Shown: positions 34,995 through 47,337, counted from the first letter of the stretch. The stretch is 64,000 nt of DNA from Epiperipatus broadwayi (GCA_028023455.1 JAQFVV010000049.1:2578036-2642035); one strand, 5' to 3'. Numbers and translations are program-made. Notes: a model not told the origin generated them from the letters alone.

Positions 34995-36110
34995 CAGTCT
35001 TCTGACTGGTTATTATTTCATTTCTGATGTCCTTCCTTTACTTTGAATTCTGAATAAGTAGTTATTGATGCCTTGGTCTTCCTTTAGCTTTAAACATCCT
35101 TCAAAGACTATTATGACATAAATTATGTCCTAACCAAATAAAACGTTTGCTTCTGTTATCCATCATAACACTCATTTTACATTTTTCTTGCAGAATTTGT
35201 GCATTTAACTCTTTACCTATTCATTTTATCATATTCCATTTTTATAACATCACATGGTTCAAATGCCTCCAGATGATCCATTTACATTTTGTTCAAAATT
35301 CATATTTCAGATTCATATTGCAGAATTGATAAACACATGAAGCAAAAATACATCTCTTGAAAACAAATTCAACTCTCATAATGCAAATAAATTATACTTT
35401 TCTTTGAAAGTCACTTTTGCCATAGTAATATTATTCCCCATTTCTCTACTCTATGAGCATCATCCTATGCTACTACTAGAGAACATTTTTCCATTGTTAT
35501 AACTTATTTTTTAAGCATGTATTTTCATTCAATTTTTTTAATGTATAATTCATTTTGGCCACCATTCTTGGATGGATTTTATTGAATCTGTAATAATTTC
35601 TCATCATTGATTCTTTGTCTATTAATATATATTTTTATCCTGCAAATTTTAGAAGTCTAACTCAATTTTCTCTTCACACATATATTAAAGAAATTTTATC
35701 AAAGTGAATATTCTCTCTAATTCCACTTTCTATTGTCAATGAATCAGTTAGAATTCACTTAATAACAAACTTAACTATTATACAGATACTTAATCAAACT
35801 GTCATTAGTGACTGAGCTTTGAGTAAAGGCTATTCCACAGAATTGTATTGAGTGTCTTTTTGCAGTCATTATAACAAATATATAAAGAATTATCTTCTAC
35901 TCAAATATCCTCTTTCCTGAAAACTGTAACATGCCAATTAAATCTTTAGTGCCTTCCCATTTTCCAAAACCAAATAGTGTTCTTTCCAGCACAACTTCAA
36001 TTATATTATCTAATCCCATGTTGATCAATTTAAAAAAATGATTTTTTGATACATGAGGCACTACACTTACAGTATGCTATTTATTGCAATCTGAATGTAA
36101 TCGAACAGAA
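34995..36110 (-). pseudogene. Decayed RTE-like LINE reverse transcriptase and C terminus
   Basis: On the minus strand, broken but collinear: 'FGFGKWEGTKDLIGML' (35932-35980) is the counterpart of the FGFRKGxGTRDAIxxLR block. A degraded FxDYxKAFD region follows, then 'SVTNDSLIKYLYNS' (LIxxLY block). 'DHLEAFEPCDVIKM' (35240-35285) corresponds to LEAFEMWCYRRM. 'NAQILQEKCKMSVMMDNRSK' with 'RFIWLGHNLCH' (35110-35200) corresponds to NxxVLxxI...RKxxFLGHxxR, and 'KAKGRPRHQ' ends it. Order and motifs fit an RTE-like LINE. The YADD box could not be read with confidence. It is old and dead. Confidence 0.75.
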
Positions 36111-36284
36111 AGTCTGTATACTATTTTTATAAGTTATAAATGTTATTAATTTTAAAAAAGTTTCCTTTGATTTAAAACTATTTTTTATTCTAAGCAGTTC
36201 AATTCCTGTTTTTTTTCAACAGGTAATGATTTTATCACACTGTTATATTCATTTGTAGTATAGCAGATAAAATTAAATAATTGG

Positions 36285-36395
36285 CCCAGAGCCCACAGGT
36301 GTGATACCTCCCAAACTAGTAGGGAAGGCAACATTATACTTTTTTATAGTCAATATATAAATACATATCAACATAAATAAATAATCAATCAACAT
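36285..36395. repeat. Repeat E, copy 2
   Basis: 'gtgatacctcccaaactag' and 'acttttttatagtcaatata' match repeat E at 23.64 kb. Adjacent 'ggcccagagcccacagg' is unusually GC-rich for the window. Confidence 0.4.
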
Positions 36396-36529
36396 AGAAT
36401 AACTTCAAATTGTCAGTCTTTAAATAAGGATATGTAGATATATGTTGACCAATCAATATTGGAGAGTTAGGTAAGTTGGCTATAGTACATCTATTTGATA
36501 TAAATATCTAAAGCTTCTTTGTGATCTAA

Positions 36530-36541
36530 CCCCCCCCCCCC
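36530..36541. repeat. Poly(C) tract
   Basis: An uninterrupted run of about 12 C, rare in such AT-rich DNA. A similar run lies at 23860-23871 and another at 62881-62887 inside the mariner end. Confidence 0.9.
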
Positions 36542-36718
36542 ACTCACAAGGTTTATCTAGTCTGGAGCTAAACTCTAAATTATAAGACATTGTATTAGAA
36601 GCATTGGTTACTCTGCTGTGAAACACTTTCTACATTTACTACAATGAAATAAAAATATTTATCATCTGCATTATTTTACTACTGTTTGTGCCACTATTAA
36701 AAATTTATTCTAGCATTG

Positions 36719-36780
36719 TATATATATATATATATATTAAAACTAGTTTATATATATATATATATATATTAAAACTAGTT
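36719..36780. repeat. Tandem (TA)n-ttaaaactagtt duplication
   Basis: A TA run followed by 'ttaaaactagtt' occurs twice in a row. Confidence 0.9.
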
Positions 36781-36785
36781 CAAGA

Positions 36786-36848
36786 CTTTATGGAGCAATA
36801 GTTAGCCTATCTGCCTGCCATGCTACACTAGAAGTTTAAATCTGGATA
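36786..36848 (+). mobile_element. tRNA-like SINE fragment
   Basis: 'ggagcaatagttagcctatc' is A-box-like and 'agaagtttaaatctgg' is box-B-like, at tRNA-like spacing. It is diverged and single copy here. Confidence 0.45.
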
Positions 36849-37186
36849 AAATTTAGGAAGATATTTTCTCTGTAAAATGTATAATTGTTCTCTCAGTTTG
36901 ACCTTACCATAAAATAATGCAATTAGCCAACCAATTACTCCCAGAAAGGGATATCTAGCTGTTTCTGTTAAAAGATAAAACAACCAAGAAAAACCTTAAA
37001 CTTTTTGACATTTAACTATTTCAATGAGACTAATCTCTTTAATTATTTCCTTTGGAAAAGAATGATGGAGAGGATGTGCATTGCAGATAGATTATTTAAA
37101 AATAAGTATTATCTATAGTGAACTAAATGGTTTAGGTTGAAATAAACATAAAGCAGGATTATACATTAAACAGAATATATATATAT
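36849..37186. other. AT-rich DNA
   Basis: Nothing recognised. Confidence 0.5.
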
Positions 37187-37404
37187 AGGTGGCTGATTTA
37201 GAGTGTGCTCACTGCCATTTTGAATATTAAGGATCACCCAAAAACACTGCTGATATATCCAAATGATAAATGACATTGAATAATCCATATGGGATAGCTT
37301 GAATAGGTCTGCAGTGATTTTAGTGGTCCTTAGAATTCAAGATGGTGGTAAGTGATCTAAATACTAAAAGCTTATAACTTCTAAAATATATATTACTTAT
37401 AATA

Positions 37405-37645
37405 CTTTATTCACATATACTTTAATGGAAGTAATTTTCTTAAACTTCTTTATTTTCTTACAGGTTCGACTGTCCAGCAGTCTTCATCAGAGCTCTATCT
37501 TCCTTACAGTTTTAACTTTAATTTTAATTAAAGTTAAAACTGTAAGGAAGATAGAGCTCTGATGAAGACTGCTGGACAGTCAAAACTGTAAGAAAATAAA
37601 GAAGTTTAAGAAAATTACTTGCATTAAAGTGCATATGAATGAAGT
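37405..37645. mobile_element. Fold-back element FB-1, copy 3: near-perfect 240 bp palindrome
   Basis: The arms run from 'cacatatactttaatggaag' through 'ttcttaaacttctttatttt', 'gactgtccagcagtcttc' and 'agctctatcttccttacag' to a centre at 'ttttaattaaaatt' (about 37526), then back inverted to 'cattaaagtgcatatgaa'. Mismatches are very few, so it is the youngest or best-conserved FB-1 copy. No ORF is present. It should form a long hairpin if transcribed or single-stranded. Confidence 0.9.
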
Positions 37646-37954
37646 AATATATATGATTATATGAAGATATGCAAAGAAAGTGAAGGAGAAGAATAAGAGA
37701 GTAAACTTCTAAAATATAATTTTTATTACAATAATGATGGCACAAAGTACTGAAGTATGTGGGAATGGAAAAGCATGTTTCTGATGATACACAGGATTGT
37801 CCAAAAATGCAGAATTTCTGATCAAATCAAGCTTATAATTTTGAAACACTAAAAGCTTCTCTGTATTTTTATATTGGACTATTTTCATCATCTAATATGC
37901 GTGTTGAATGTCTTTAGAAAAGTTTAATTTTATTTAAATATTCCAAATACATTC

Positions 37955-38020
37955 AACTGTTAGTAATATCACAGCAAACAGGTTAGTATATGCACCAACT
38001 GTTAGTAATATCACAGCAAC
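37955..38020. repeat. Short direct duplication
   Basis: 'caactgttagtaatatcac' is repeated about 40 bp apart. The flanking 'ttccaaatacattcaactg' resembles 'ttccaattacattcaattg' at 49.6 kb. Confidence 0.75.
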
Positions 38021-39425
38021 AAGTTATTAAACTTTTCTAAAGCACACATATTAGATGATGGAAATAGTCCAATATAACAAATACAGCTAGAACACCATCA
38101 TCACAAACCTTTAGGAAAACATTAAAGATTATAACTTCTATAATAAGAATTTTATTACAACATATGGCTATAACTATATATTGAAATAACATAAAATTGA
38201 TCAAACCAAGCTTATAATTTAGAAAAATTAAAAGCTTATAACTTCTAAAATACACATTTTATTACAATATATGCCCATAACCATATAAAATAAAGCATAT
38301 TAATTTAACAATCAATTGTATTTTTCTTACCAGTAAGAAACTCTGATGTTGCATGCTTCCTTTGTTCCATGTAGCCAAAAAATGGAGTTAAAAAATAGCA
38401 CTGTTCACATTTGATCTCCTGATGTGGATATCAGATCTACACTTGATCAGGTGAAGTCCTTACAAGTTCTTGAAATTGATACAATTCTATATATCTATTT
38501 ACATAATTTTTTATTTACTAACATTGACATGACTTTTACCAACAACAAATGAACATGGAAACATGTTTACAAAAACATTTACAGATTTTAATAACAATTT
38601 GTTGATTATTTCAAATGTAAAAGAGATATTGGATTTTAAATAAGATGAACACTAACCTTTTTACTGTTGGTAGATAGTATTAACATCTTTAAGAAATTTA
38701 ATGAATAAATCTGTCTCATTTAGATTCTTTTATCCATCTGTCAGCAAATAATGACATGTGAGAAATGAAGCACACATTATTCACTTTGGTAAGAAAAAAA
38801 TCTGATTTATTAATTTTTTATTAATTGTAAAATTAATATTCTTTACTTTAGACAATTACTCTTTAAACTAATGTTAAGATAAAATGTGATTTATTATTAA
38901 TTGTACAATTAATATGCTTTGGCAGTTGTTTCTATATTTATTCAACATTTACATTATTTCAGTACATGGTTATAGGCCTATATTGCAATAAAATTCATAT
39001 TTTAGAAGTTATAAGCTTTTAGTATTCTGAAATTATAAACTTGGTTTGATCAATTTTACATTTATTGAATATGTGTTTTTTTAATTAATATATGAGTCTT
39101 ATTTTTTCATTTACTTTTTCTGTATAAGTATTTTAAATTCATATTTTAGAAATTATAAACTTTTAGTATTTTGAAATTTATTTGCTTCTCCCATTTTTTA
39201 TAGTTTGTATATTTTAGTCATGTGATTTGATCGAGCATAGTTGTACAAAATTTGTGTTTTATTTTTTTAAATTATTGATGTTAATTGTGATTTTGTAGAA
39301 AATGGTCATATTATGACCATGTGTGGATTATTCAGTGTCATTTATCACTTGGAAGTGCCAGTGGTGGTTTTGGGTCATGTTTAGAATTCAAAATGGATGT
39401 GAGCCCACTCTGAATAAGTATCTGT

Positions 39426-42424
39426 ATATACTGTATATATGTTAAAGTAAATATTTATTTGGATTGTTATTATAATAAAGAATAGAAATGAGATTATATC
39501 CACATATATAAAGATAATTTTGTTTAGCTTTTGATGTTGCTGAGAAACTATCTATTATTATTAAATGACTATCCCTGAAGCTAAAGAAGTTTTCTTTTTA
39601 ACCTATAATAACTCTTTTGTTTGAGTTTTTTGTTAAAGTAAAAGGAGGGATTGCCCAATTAGTAGTAATTGGTAGTTTCTTAGCAATATCAAAAGCTAAA
39701 AAAGGTTATCTCTGTTTACATGGATATAATTTCTCATTTTTATTTTTTAATGTACACCTGCGTCTCGTTTTAGGCAGATTATTTTAATGTGATTTTGAAG
39801 TTATGCAATTCATATTTCTTCTTAATATCTTTCATATTTCACTACATTTATTAGATATCAAGAAATTTAAATTATTAATAATTTATTTTGACTTGAAATA
39901 CTTTTTTTCTTTCAAAAATATAACATTATATTAGCAGCTAATGTGAATATGGCCTGAAGCTGTATTTAGAATCTTAGCTTCTATATAAATAACCTACTTA
40001 TACTAATGAGTAAATAATAATAATAGATTTATACTTACATATAAAAATATCACAATAAATATTCAAAAATTTTAAACTTTTAAAACATATTTTGTTAGAT
40101 ATTAACAGAAATAAATTTTTTTTAGATTTTTAAAATAAATAATAACGAAGATTTTATTGATTTTATAAACTGAAAATAATCTTTCTAATGATACTGTTTA
40201 ATTTTTTTGTTTTGATTGTGATCTCATTTTTTTAATATAGAAACAGAAAACCATTAACACAGCTCAAGACTGAAAGTGGCGCTAGTTGTACAGCACATCA
40301 CAAATCTGATTTCTTACTAGTTCACAAACGAATGCATATTGTCAAATAGCAGTAATGATTAAAATATGTATGAAAAAATGTAAAATTAAATACTGTAGTT
40401 AATAAAAAAGTAAAAAAAGTTTGTCTTGTATTAATTTTTTTCAAATATTTGAAATTTTTTATTAGTCATACTTTATTTCCTTATTTTTTTAATGTGAATT
40501 TTAAAGTAATTTTTCCTTGTTGCTTTGCTTTTGTGCAACTTCTGAAAATTGCTGGAACATATTCCCCATTTTTCAACATAAATTACATTTATTTTTGTGT
40601 GATTTCTTTTGTGCACATTTTCTGAGAAACCTATCTACTGCATAAAACAAGACCCCGGTGTATATATATTTCATAATTTGATTACTACACCTGATAAATA
40701 TTTGTAACCAATCAAATCTTTTTGTTTTGAGAAATGCATTTCTCTTAATATTATCATAAATCTAAAAGTATTATAAAAATGTCTAGATCATTCTTTCATC
40801 CCAGACATATATTTTACTAGAAACTAGAATTTATTAGGTGAGCTAAAGATTTGAAACATCTAAATATCTCCACAGAAATAACAAATGCTTTTTTGGATAT
40901 ATATATATACTTATTAATTATAACCATTTTGATTTTGGAACTTAAACATTTTTTTTTTTTGTTATTCAATCATACTTATATATAAGATGTCTAATTAACC
41001 AGTGTTTTAATATCTATATTTCTTAATAGATAGGATTAATTTAGATTGACTTACAACACCCAATGAATCAAAAATATGTCACTATAAAAAATATAGATGT
41101 ATTAATTTAACTAATTTATCTGATAAATATTTGTAATTAATTCGTTCATATTTATGATAGTATTTATTTAATATATAATAATTACTAAAAGTGAATGTTA
41201 AATTCTAGCCACCTTTTAATAAGCCAATCAGCTATTTTTTAACATGTAATCATCCAACCACCTTTATCAGACAGTATGGTTTTATTTTTATTCCATTATC
41301 ATCTGCAAGTGCAGTTGGATAATGACACTGTGAGACTAATTTTTAATAAACAAAATGTCACTAGAAGTTAATGTTGCTTTCTATTAATTAGTTAACATAT
41401 GTATATGTATATAGTTTTAAGTTGCCTGAAGCATTTATCTCATTATGGCTTTCACAATATACTAGAAACAAAGATGCTATTATTAATAATAATCAAATGC
41501 TTTATGATTAGGAAGATTATGTGATCAGAAGTGAGAGTAGTTGACTTATGGTTCAAGAACCTTTTTCTTTTGATTCCAGCCCTCTAGCACTGCACTAAGT
41601 CATGCAATACATAGACATACGTAATCGATTAAAGATTTGAAAGAGTTTTAAGATTTCCTTTTTTATTTTTTTCTACAATAACAAGTCTCTAAAGATATTT
41701 ATTTGAAGATTAGTATTAGTTGTGTGAATTGGCAATAACTTACATAATGCGCTGCTGATATAGCTAAATGTTACTGAAATAAAAACTACAATGGAATAAA
41801 AATAATTTAATAAGAGACAAGGTTATTTTATGGTAAACTGCTTTGAAAATCAAGTTTATTTTACATATACAATCAATTAATACATATTCAAGCTTTTAAA
41901 ATAACATGCTTCCAAATTCAAACCAGAACCGAACAGTTTATATTCAATAGACTAAAGACAAAATATATTATAGAACACCACTTATAATCTTATTTACATA
42001 TATATTTCTTACTACATTGAAAGTAGAAACGCTCATGTTAATTTTAAATATTATTAAAAAACAAAAGCTAAAACTAATTTAATAATACTATAATTATAAT
42101 ATTTAATTGTCAACTTTAATTTTATTACAATCTTTCAAATAAATTAACATTGCAATTTTTTCTATTAACAATAAAGCAAAAAAAAAAAGAGAAATAAAAA
42201 TAATAATAATAATAGCAAATCATATTTTTTATATAATTACATCGTTTTACAATGATGCTTTAAAAGATAATATAAATTATACAAGACATTAATAAAGGAA
42301 GCCTTTAATTTGATGACATTGAAATATATGTATATATAATTTTTCCCTATTTACTTTGATGAGATTATGCTTTATTTGATTAGTGTATTTAATGAATATT
42401 TTTATCATCTTGATATTTTCTTTA
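39426..42424. other. AT-rich DNA without recognisable gene
   Basis: Nothing supported. There are scattered homopolymers and (TAA)n at 42193-42212. One higher-GC phrase, 'gaaagtggcgctagttgtac', lies near 40274. Confidence 0.55.
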
Positions 42425-42900
42425 TATGTATGTATTTGTTTTCTGCCTAATGACAAATAATACATCTAAGTAATAAAATATGACCAAACAATAATACTTA
42501 ATTTTAATTAGTAGAAACAGATAGGATAATTATACAATATAATATTTAATCATCATCAATAAAAGCAAGCAGAATAAATACAAAATACAACATTTTGACA
42601 AAACAACTAAAAACAATGATTAAGCAATAATAATATTTAATCATTATCAGTGAAATTAGATACGATAATTATACAACACGATAATATTTTATTATACTTG
42701 GTAAAGGCAGGTTAAGTATTAAGGGAATTGTATGACTAAGTATATAATCATCATCAATGAAAGCAGATAGAATAAATAGGCAATGGAATACTATAACCAA
42801 ACATTATATGTGTTTATAATTAATGAATGCGGATAGAGTAACAAGGTAATAAATCACAATAACCAAGCAATTAATCATCAGTAGCAACTATCCATACAAT
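42425..42900. repeat. Decayed minisatellite
   Basis: Phrases of the type 'aatatttaatcatcatcaat', '(a)aaagcagatagaataa(a)' and 'aaccaaacaataat' recur in the same order about six times, for example near 42513, 42560, 42649, 42702, 42758 and 42823. Spacing varies between about 50 and 90 bp. The units have drifted and carry indels. A lone related phrase, 'aaacagataggataat', lies at 45163. Confidence 0.7.
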
Positions 42901-44030
42901 AGTACGACCAGTGCAAGTCATAGTAATCAATGTTTTAACATTTTGTATAAGCATAAGAAATGACGATCATGTGGAGTTTTTGCCAATCTCTTAGCATAAT
43001 TTATTCTAGCATCACAATTTAAGGTTACATCACCAAGTTTAATATGTTCTTAAATCATTAAGAAACATATCACAGGTTCTTTTTCCCCAAAGTGTACACA
43101 TTTTCTGGCAGAAGATTCTCATAAAGTTCATGTTACAAGATGGAGCTTTTTGTTATTGATGCAAGAACAAAAACTTTGAGAACCTTAAAAAAAAAAAATG
43201 CAAAAATACAAATTAAATGATAGACATGAATTATTAGAAGATGGAAGGGAAGATATTGTACATCTATTTTTGAAGTTTAGATAGTAAAAAGAGAATCATG
43301 GTAAATAGTAGAAATATGAAAATCAAAGAAAATAGAGGCAAATTTTTTTTTTTTTTAATTTAGGTTTTTATGAGAAAAATGGGAAGAATTTAAAATTTTG
43401 AAATTAAAACAAACATTACTTATTAAAGTGGGGTAAATGAAGAAAATATGTGTCAGTATTAAAGAAAGTTTTGCAAATATGGAATAAGAAATAAATAACT
43501 TTATTGTAGTATATAAAAGTTCCAGAGGAGAGAATATTTAACTTGACTAATGGAGTCTTTGGCCACATGACCTATGCCCAAAATTTCTGTATTCAACTAA
43601 AAAGAAATTAGTCATCATTGGTAATTTATTGATTTATCATAAAGTTAGTTGCTCAAAAGTTAAATAAGTTTACAGAGATTGACTGTTCAATTGATTAAAC
43701 TGAGATTTGGCTTTTATCTTACTTGATCTATAAATCTTTATTTTAGTTCTTGAACTCATCACTCTTTACTACTGAACTAGATAATATCATTGTTTGCAAA
43801 ATCATGTGACATTTAAGCTTGAATCGATTGAATTTTGATCTAAAGATTATTATGTTTTGAGTAAGCCATTCTTGTACTATGCTGAATTACACAGGAAAAA
43901 AAGGCATCATTAATTACATGGTATGTCATGTGACATTTGAACAGCCTAATCACATATTGATCATTTAACAATTTTAAATAGTTAATCACAAATGAGTGCT
44001 TACACTGCATGGACAATTAATCCTTATTTA
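42901..44030. other. AT-rich DNA with two repeat F motifs
   Basis: Repeat F motifs 'tcatgtgacatttaagc' (43802-43818) and 'tcatgtgacatttgaac' (43926-43942) occur. Otherwise nothing was recognised. Confidence 0.5.
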
Positions 44031-44032
44031 TT

Positions 44033-44170
44033 TAAACAAAGGTAGTAAATCATTCTCCCTCAAGCTATGAATTAAAAAGACTCTAAATGTTTAACAAAGG
44101 TTCATTTGTTCATCATTTAGAGTGTTGTTAATTCACAATCTGAGGTAAGTTGATTTACTCCCTTTGTTTG
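44033..44170. repeat. Hairpin MITE with ~55 bp arms
   Basis: The left arm, 'aaacaaaggtagtaaatcat' to 'agactctaaatg' (44033-44089), pairs with the right arm, 'catttagagtgttgttaatt' to 'gatttactccctttgttt' (44114-44169). The loop is about 25 bp. No ORF is present. Confidence 0.85.
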
Positions 44171-45259
44171 CATACACATTGAGCTATGTTTTGTGACCTT
44201 TTAACAAACATTTGTTACAGGCTACATTCAATTTTACAAATATACAGTAAATTGTTATCATTTGTTAAGCCCAACACTAGTTTTTAAGTAAGGAGACAAC
44301 AATAATTGCTGTAATGGTTGGTGTGACTGTGGACTTCTTGTACTCAGAATAATTTCAGTGATTATTATTGCATAAGTGGTGAAGAAATCAATTTTGGTGG
44401 ACTTTACCTACTTATTTAATAAAACAAAAAACTATTTGATTTCAGAAGTTTTAGTTAAAAACATTCTGATTTTATTTTGTACAACATTTCACATTCAATT
44501 ATACACCACAAACAGTTATGTTTACAAAAATGTTTACACTTAGTATAAGTAAAGGATTTCTTAATTTATGTCTACCATTCTTAAACTTCGGAACATGACA
44601 GTTAAAAATATTAAATTTTCTAACATGAATTTTGGCCAGTGAAGTCACTTCAGATGTACTAAACCACCCTGCCATCTATGTCTAATAATCATTTATTCCA
44701 CACTATACATTTATTTATGTAAATTATTCAATATAAATAATACATATAACACATATACAAAGAAGAGCTTGTTTAATACATTAAAATAAAAAATGTTAAT
44801 ACATCAACATAGTATGCTGAACATGCTTTTAACTAACTAGTAGACATACTCATAGCTATCCCACAATTCTCTTGGAAAATTATAGTTGCTGTATTTAACA
44901 TTTTTTACTTTAAAGTATTAAACAAGTTTTTCTTCATATATATGTTGCATGTATTATTTATATACCTAACTGGAATTACATTATGCAATTTATATAAACT
45001 TTTTTATGAGTCCTGTAATTAATGTACTGAAAGACTTGTTATGAATAAATGCTTCAAATGAATAAAAAAGTTTTTTTCTCCTTCTCTTTCAAACTTTAAG
45101 TTGAATTATTATTAAACATTAAATTGTATGATAAAAACGAAAAAAAAATTTGAATAATTTAAAAACAGATAGGATAATGTGTTTATAAATTTTAATTTTT
45201 TTTTAAAAATTATTTTTTTTATATTTATAAAAAAATCTTACATTTGTACCATAAAATCT
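44171..45259. other. AT-rich DNA without recognisable gene
   Basis: Nothing supported. Confidence 0.5.
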
Positions 45260-45522
45260 TTATTAAAGGGTCAAATTGTTATAGCCTGGGAGGTCATGTG
45301 ACATTTAAGCAACAAAGTAACATATAACTGTATTGAACAGTGCAGGGCACTTCAAGAGAATTAATTGAACAGAAGTTGTTGACTCAACCACTTTATTAAA
45401 GGATCAAATTTTTATAGCCTGGTCGTGTGACATTTAAGCAACAAAGTAACATATAACTGTACCAAGCAGCACTGTTCACTTCACAGAGAATCCATAGATC
45501 AGCTATTGTTGATTCAACCACT
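45260..45522. repeat. Tandem duplication of a ~131 bp repeat F unit
   Basis: Unit 1 (45260-45392) and unit 2 (45393-45522) share 'tatagcctgg', 'tcatgtgacatttaagc' (tcgtgtg in unit 2), 'aacaaagtaacatataactg' and end in 'ga(c/t)tcaaccac'. The conserved motif inside links the unit to the four other repeat F sites. Confidence 0.88.
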
Positions 45523-47179
45523 GGGTGAAAAATATTTAACTGCTGAAATTCAAAATTAAAAATATTGCTTTTTTAAAAAAAAAATCCATTTACTAATACA
45601 TTATACTTGATTGTTCTATGGGTCATGGTTACTCAACTTTCTGTCAGCTAATTTTTCTAATAAAATGAACTTATGATTAATCAACTCTTACAATTTTAGA
45701 ATCTGCTTATACCATTATAAAATAGAAACAAAATTAAAAATATAATTATTAATAAGATTATTCAATAATTTTTACAATCAGATTTACAAGAGGAAATGAA
45801 TAATTATAAACATTAATTTAGGTGTTTATGACTTCAAGAATTTTTGATTTAGTAATATCTATATTTAAAAATTCTTATTCACCATATACTTAAAATCAAG
45901 GAAGATATTTTATATGAAATATTTTTAGCAAAAAGTGATTGAGGGGAAAATGTCTACCAAAAAGCTTATCATAATCAACTGATTGATTATGATTGATAAA
46001 TTGATTGAATACACCTGCTAATATGCAATACCAATTGAAAATATTCACTTTTTGATTTTTCACAAAATTTTATGCAATTCCACAGATAAAATGCACCTGA
46101 ATTTTTGACTTATCAGTAGAAAACAGAATTTGATTATAATATCATTGATATTGAAGCCAATTTCATCCTATTAGAGAATATAGGCCTCAGAGGTTTCCTT
46201 TTTTAAAAAAAATGTTAATCAAAGTTTCGATGGTGACTTGATGAGGTGGACATACATTTTTTTAAGCCAGACAGGGTAAAATAAATAAAACTGAACACTG
46301 ATCTGATTCATCATTATATATTGACACTTTTATTCATTTATAAGTGTGATAAAATAGTTCATTATAGTAGAAATAAAAGTACTTAAATTTATTAATTTTT
46401 TTGTCAATAAAATTATAAGATTTTAAAGATGCAATGTGGACCCACTGAATTATCAACTGACGTTAAAAAAAACCAAGTACCTCTTAAATGCAATGCTTAT
46501 TCTAAATCAGATCTGACCAATCCAAATGTCTTCACAGACCATTTTGGGTATGAGTTATCTTTTCATGGACCACATGATATCATATCTACATTTGTAGGCA
46601 TAGCAACTTCTGCCTTAGTGTGAATATAAATTTTTGTAATATAATGCACATGCAAATACGTTTTGTACATGTAGAAAATTTTAGAAAAGCAACCAAAGAG
46701 AAAATTCTGGCTATGACAAAGCTTACTTTTTTACATGCTTTTCAAAATTACACATACAAATAATTGCTACTAGAGTTATTCTTAATACACACGAACTAAT
46801 AAAAAATAAATAAAATTAAATTAATGTAATATTGATAAATATAAATCGAAATAATTCAATTTTATTGATAAACGCATGTATAAATTAATTTTATTAAAGT
46901 TAATAGTGAGTCAGTGAAAACTTACCTTTGAAAATATTTACTACAATTTTTATGAATCGTATATTTATGTTTCGTTAACGAAATTTAATTTTTACATTTA
47001 ACTTTTCAAATAAAAAGGATTTTTTTTTTTACTCTCTTATTCAGATAAATTTCACAATTATTTTTCCAAAATAAACAATTCCAATATCACATTCACTTAT
47101 TATTATATCTAAAATATACATCACAATTTTTAATATTTGATTATACAAGTATAATTTATATAGCTGGGGTTATGTAATT
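45523..47179. other. AT-rich DNA with one unexplained higher-GC frame
   Basis: The 64-codon plus-strand frame at 46429-46623 is less AT-rich than its surroundings and begins right after 'gattttaaag', which could be an acceptor AG. Its protein matches nothing I recognise and ends at TGA without a donor. I do not call it an exon. The rest of the interval shows nothing. Confidence 0.4.
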
Positions 47180-47278
47180 ATATGAGGGAGTTGAACACAC
47201 ACTTTCAAGCTCCCTTCCGCTATCTATTCTATCTTATACAACCGATATACATTGACCACATACATGTGTAAAAGATAA

Positions 47279-47337
47279 ATGATCTCCAATATATATATAT
47301 ATTGTGCTGGACCAGCACTTACCAGTTGATACAGGTT
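47279..47337 (-). ncRNA. Hammerhead ribozyme relic
   Basis: The minus strand keeps stem II GTGCT/AGCAC and the TTGGAGATC strand. The core reads CTGGTAA and the GAAA box is lost into a TA run. It is recognisable only by alignment to the other copies. Confidence 0.55.

Larger units (their letters stand above)
37187..39425. mobile_element. Complex 2.2 kb terminal-inverted-repeat (fold-back) element
   Basis: The left terminus (37192-37290: 'gatttagagtgtgctcac', 'ccattttgaatattaaggatc', 'aaatgataaatgacattga') matches the inverted right terminus (39325-39425) over about 100 bp. A third, short inverted copy lies at about 37325-37360 ('ccttagaattcaagatgg'). Inside, 'aaaagcttataacttctaaaat' recurs in direct (37366, 38229) and inverted (39000, 39140) orientation, together with 'ttgatcaaaccaagcttat'. 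No transposase is readable. Length and organisation fit a non-autonomous DNA transposon or fold-back element of unknown superfamily. It carries a nested FB-1 palindrome. Confidence 0.8.

Noticed and set aside
37543-37600. Functional hammerhead in FB-1 (CTGATGA ... GAAAC)
   Set aside because: There is an extra base between CTGATGA and stem II. Neither a closed stem I nor a stem III partner can be placed next to the core in monomer form. Kept only as a resemblance.
42425-42900. CRISPR array
   Set aside because: The repeats are drifted, spacing is irregular and the genome is eukaryotic. It fits a decayed minisatellite.
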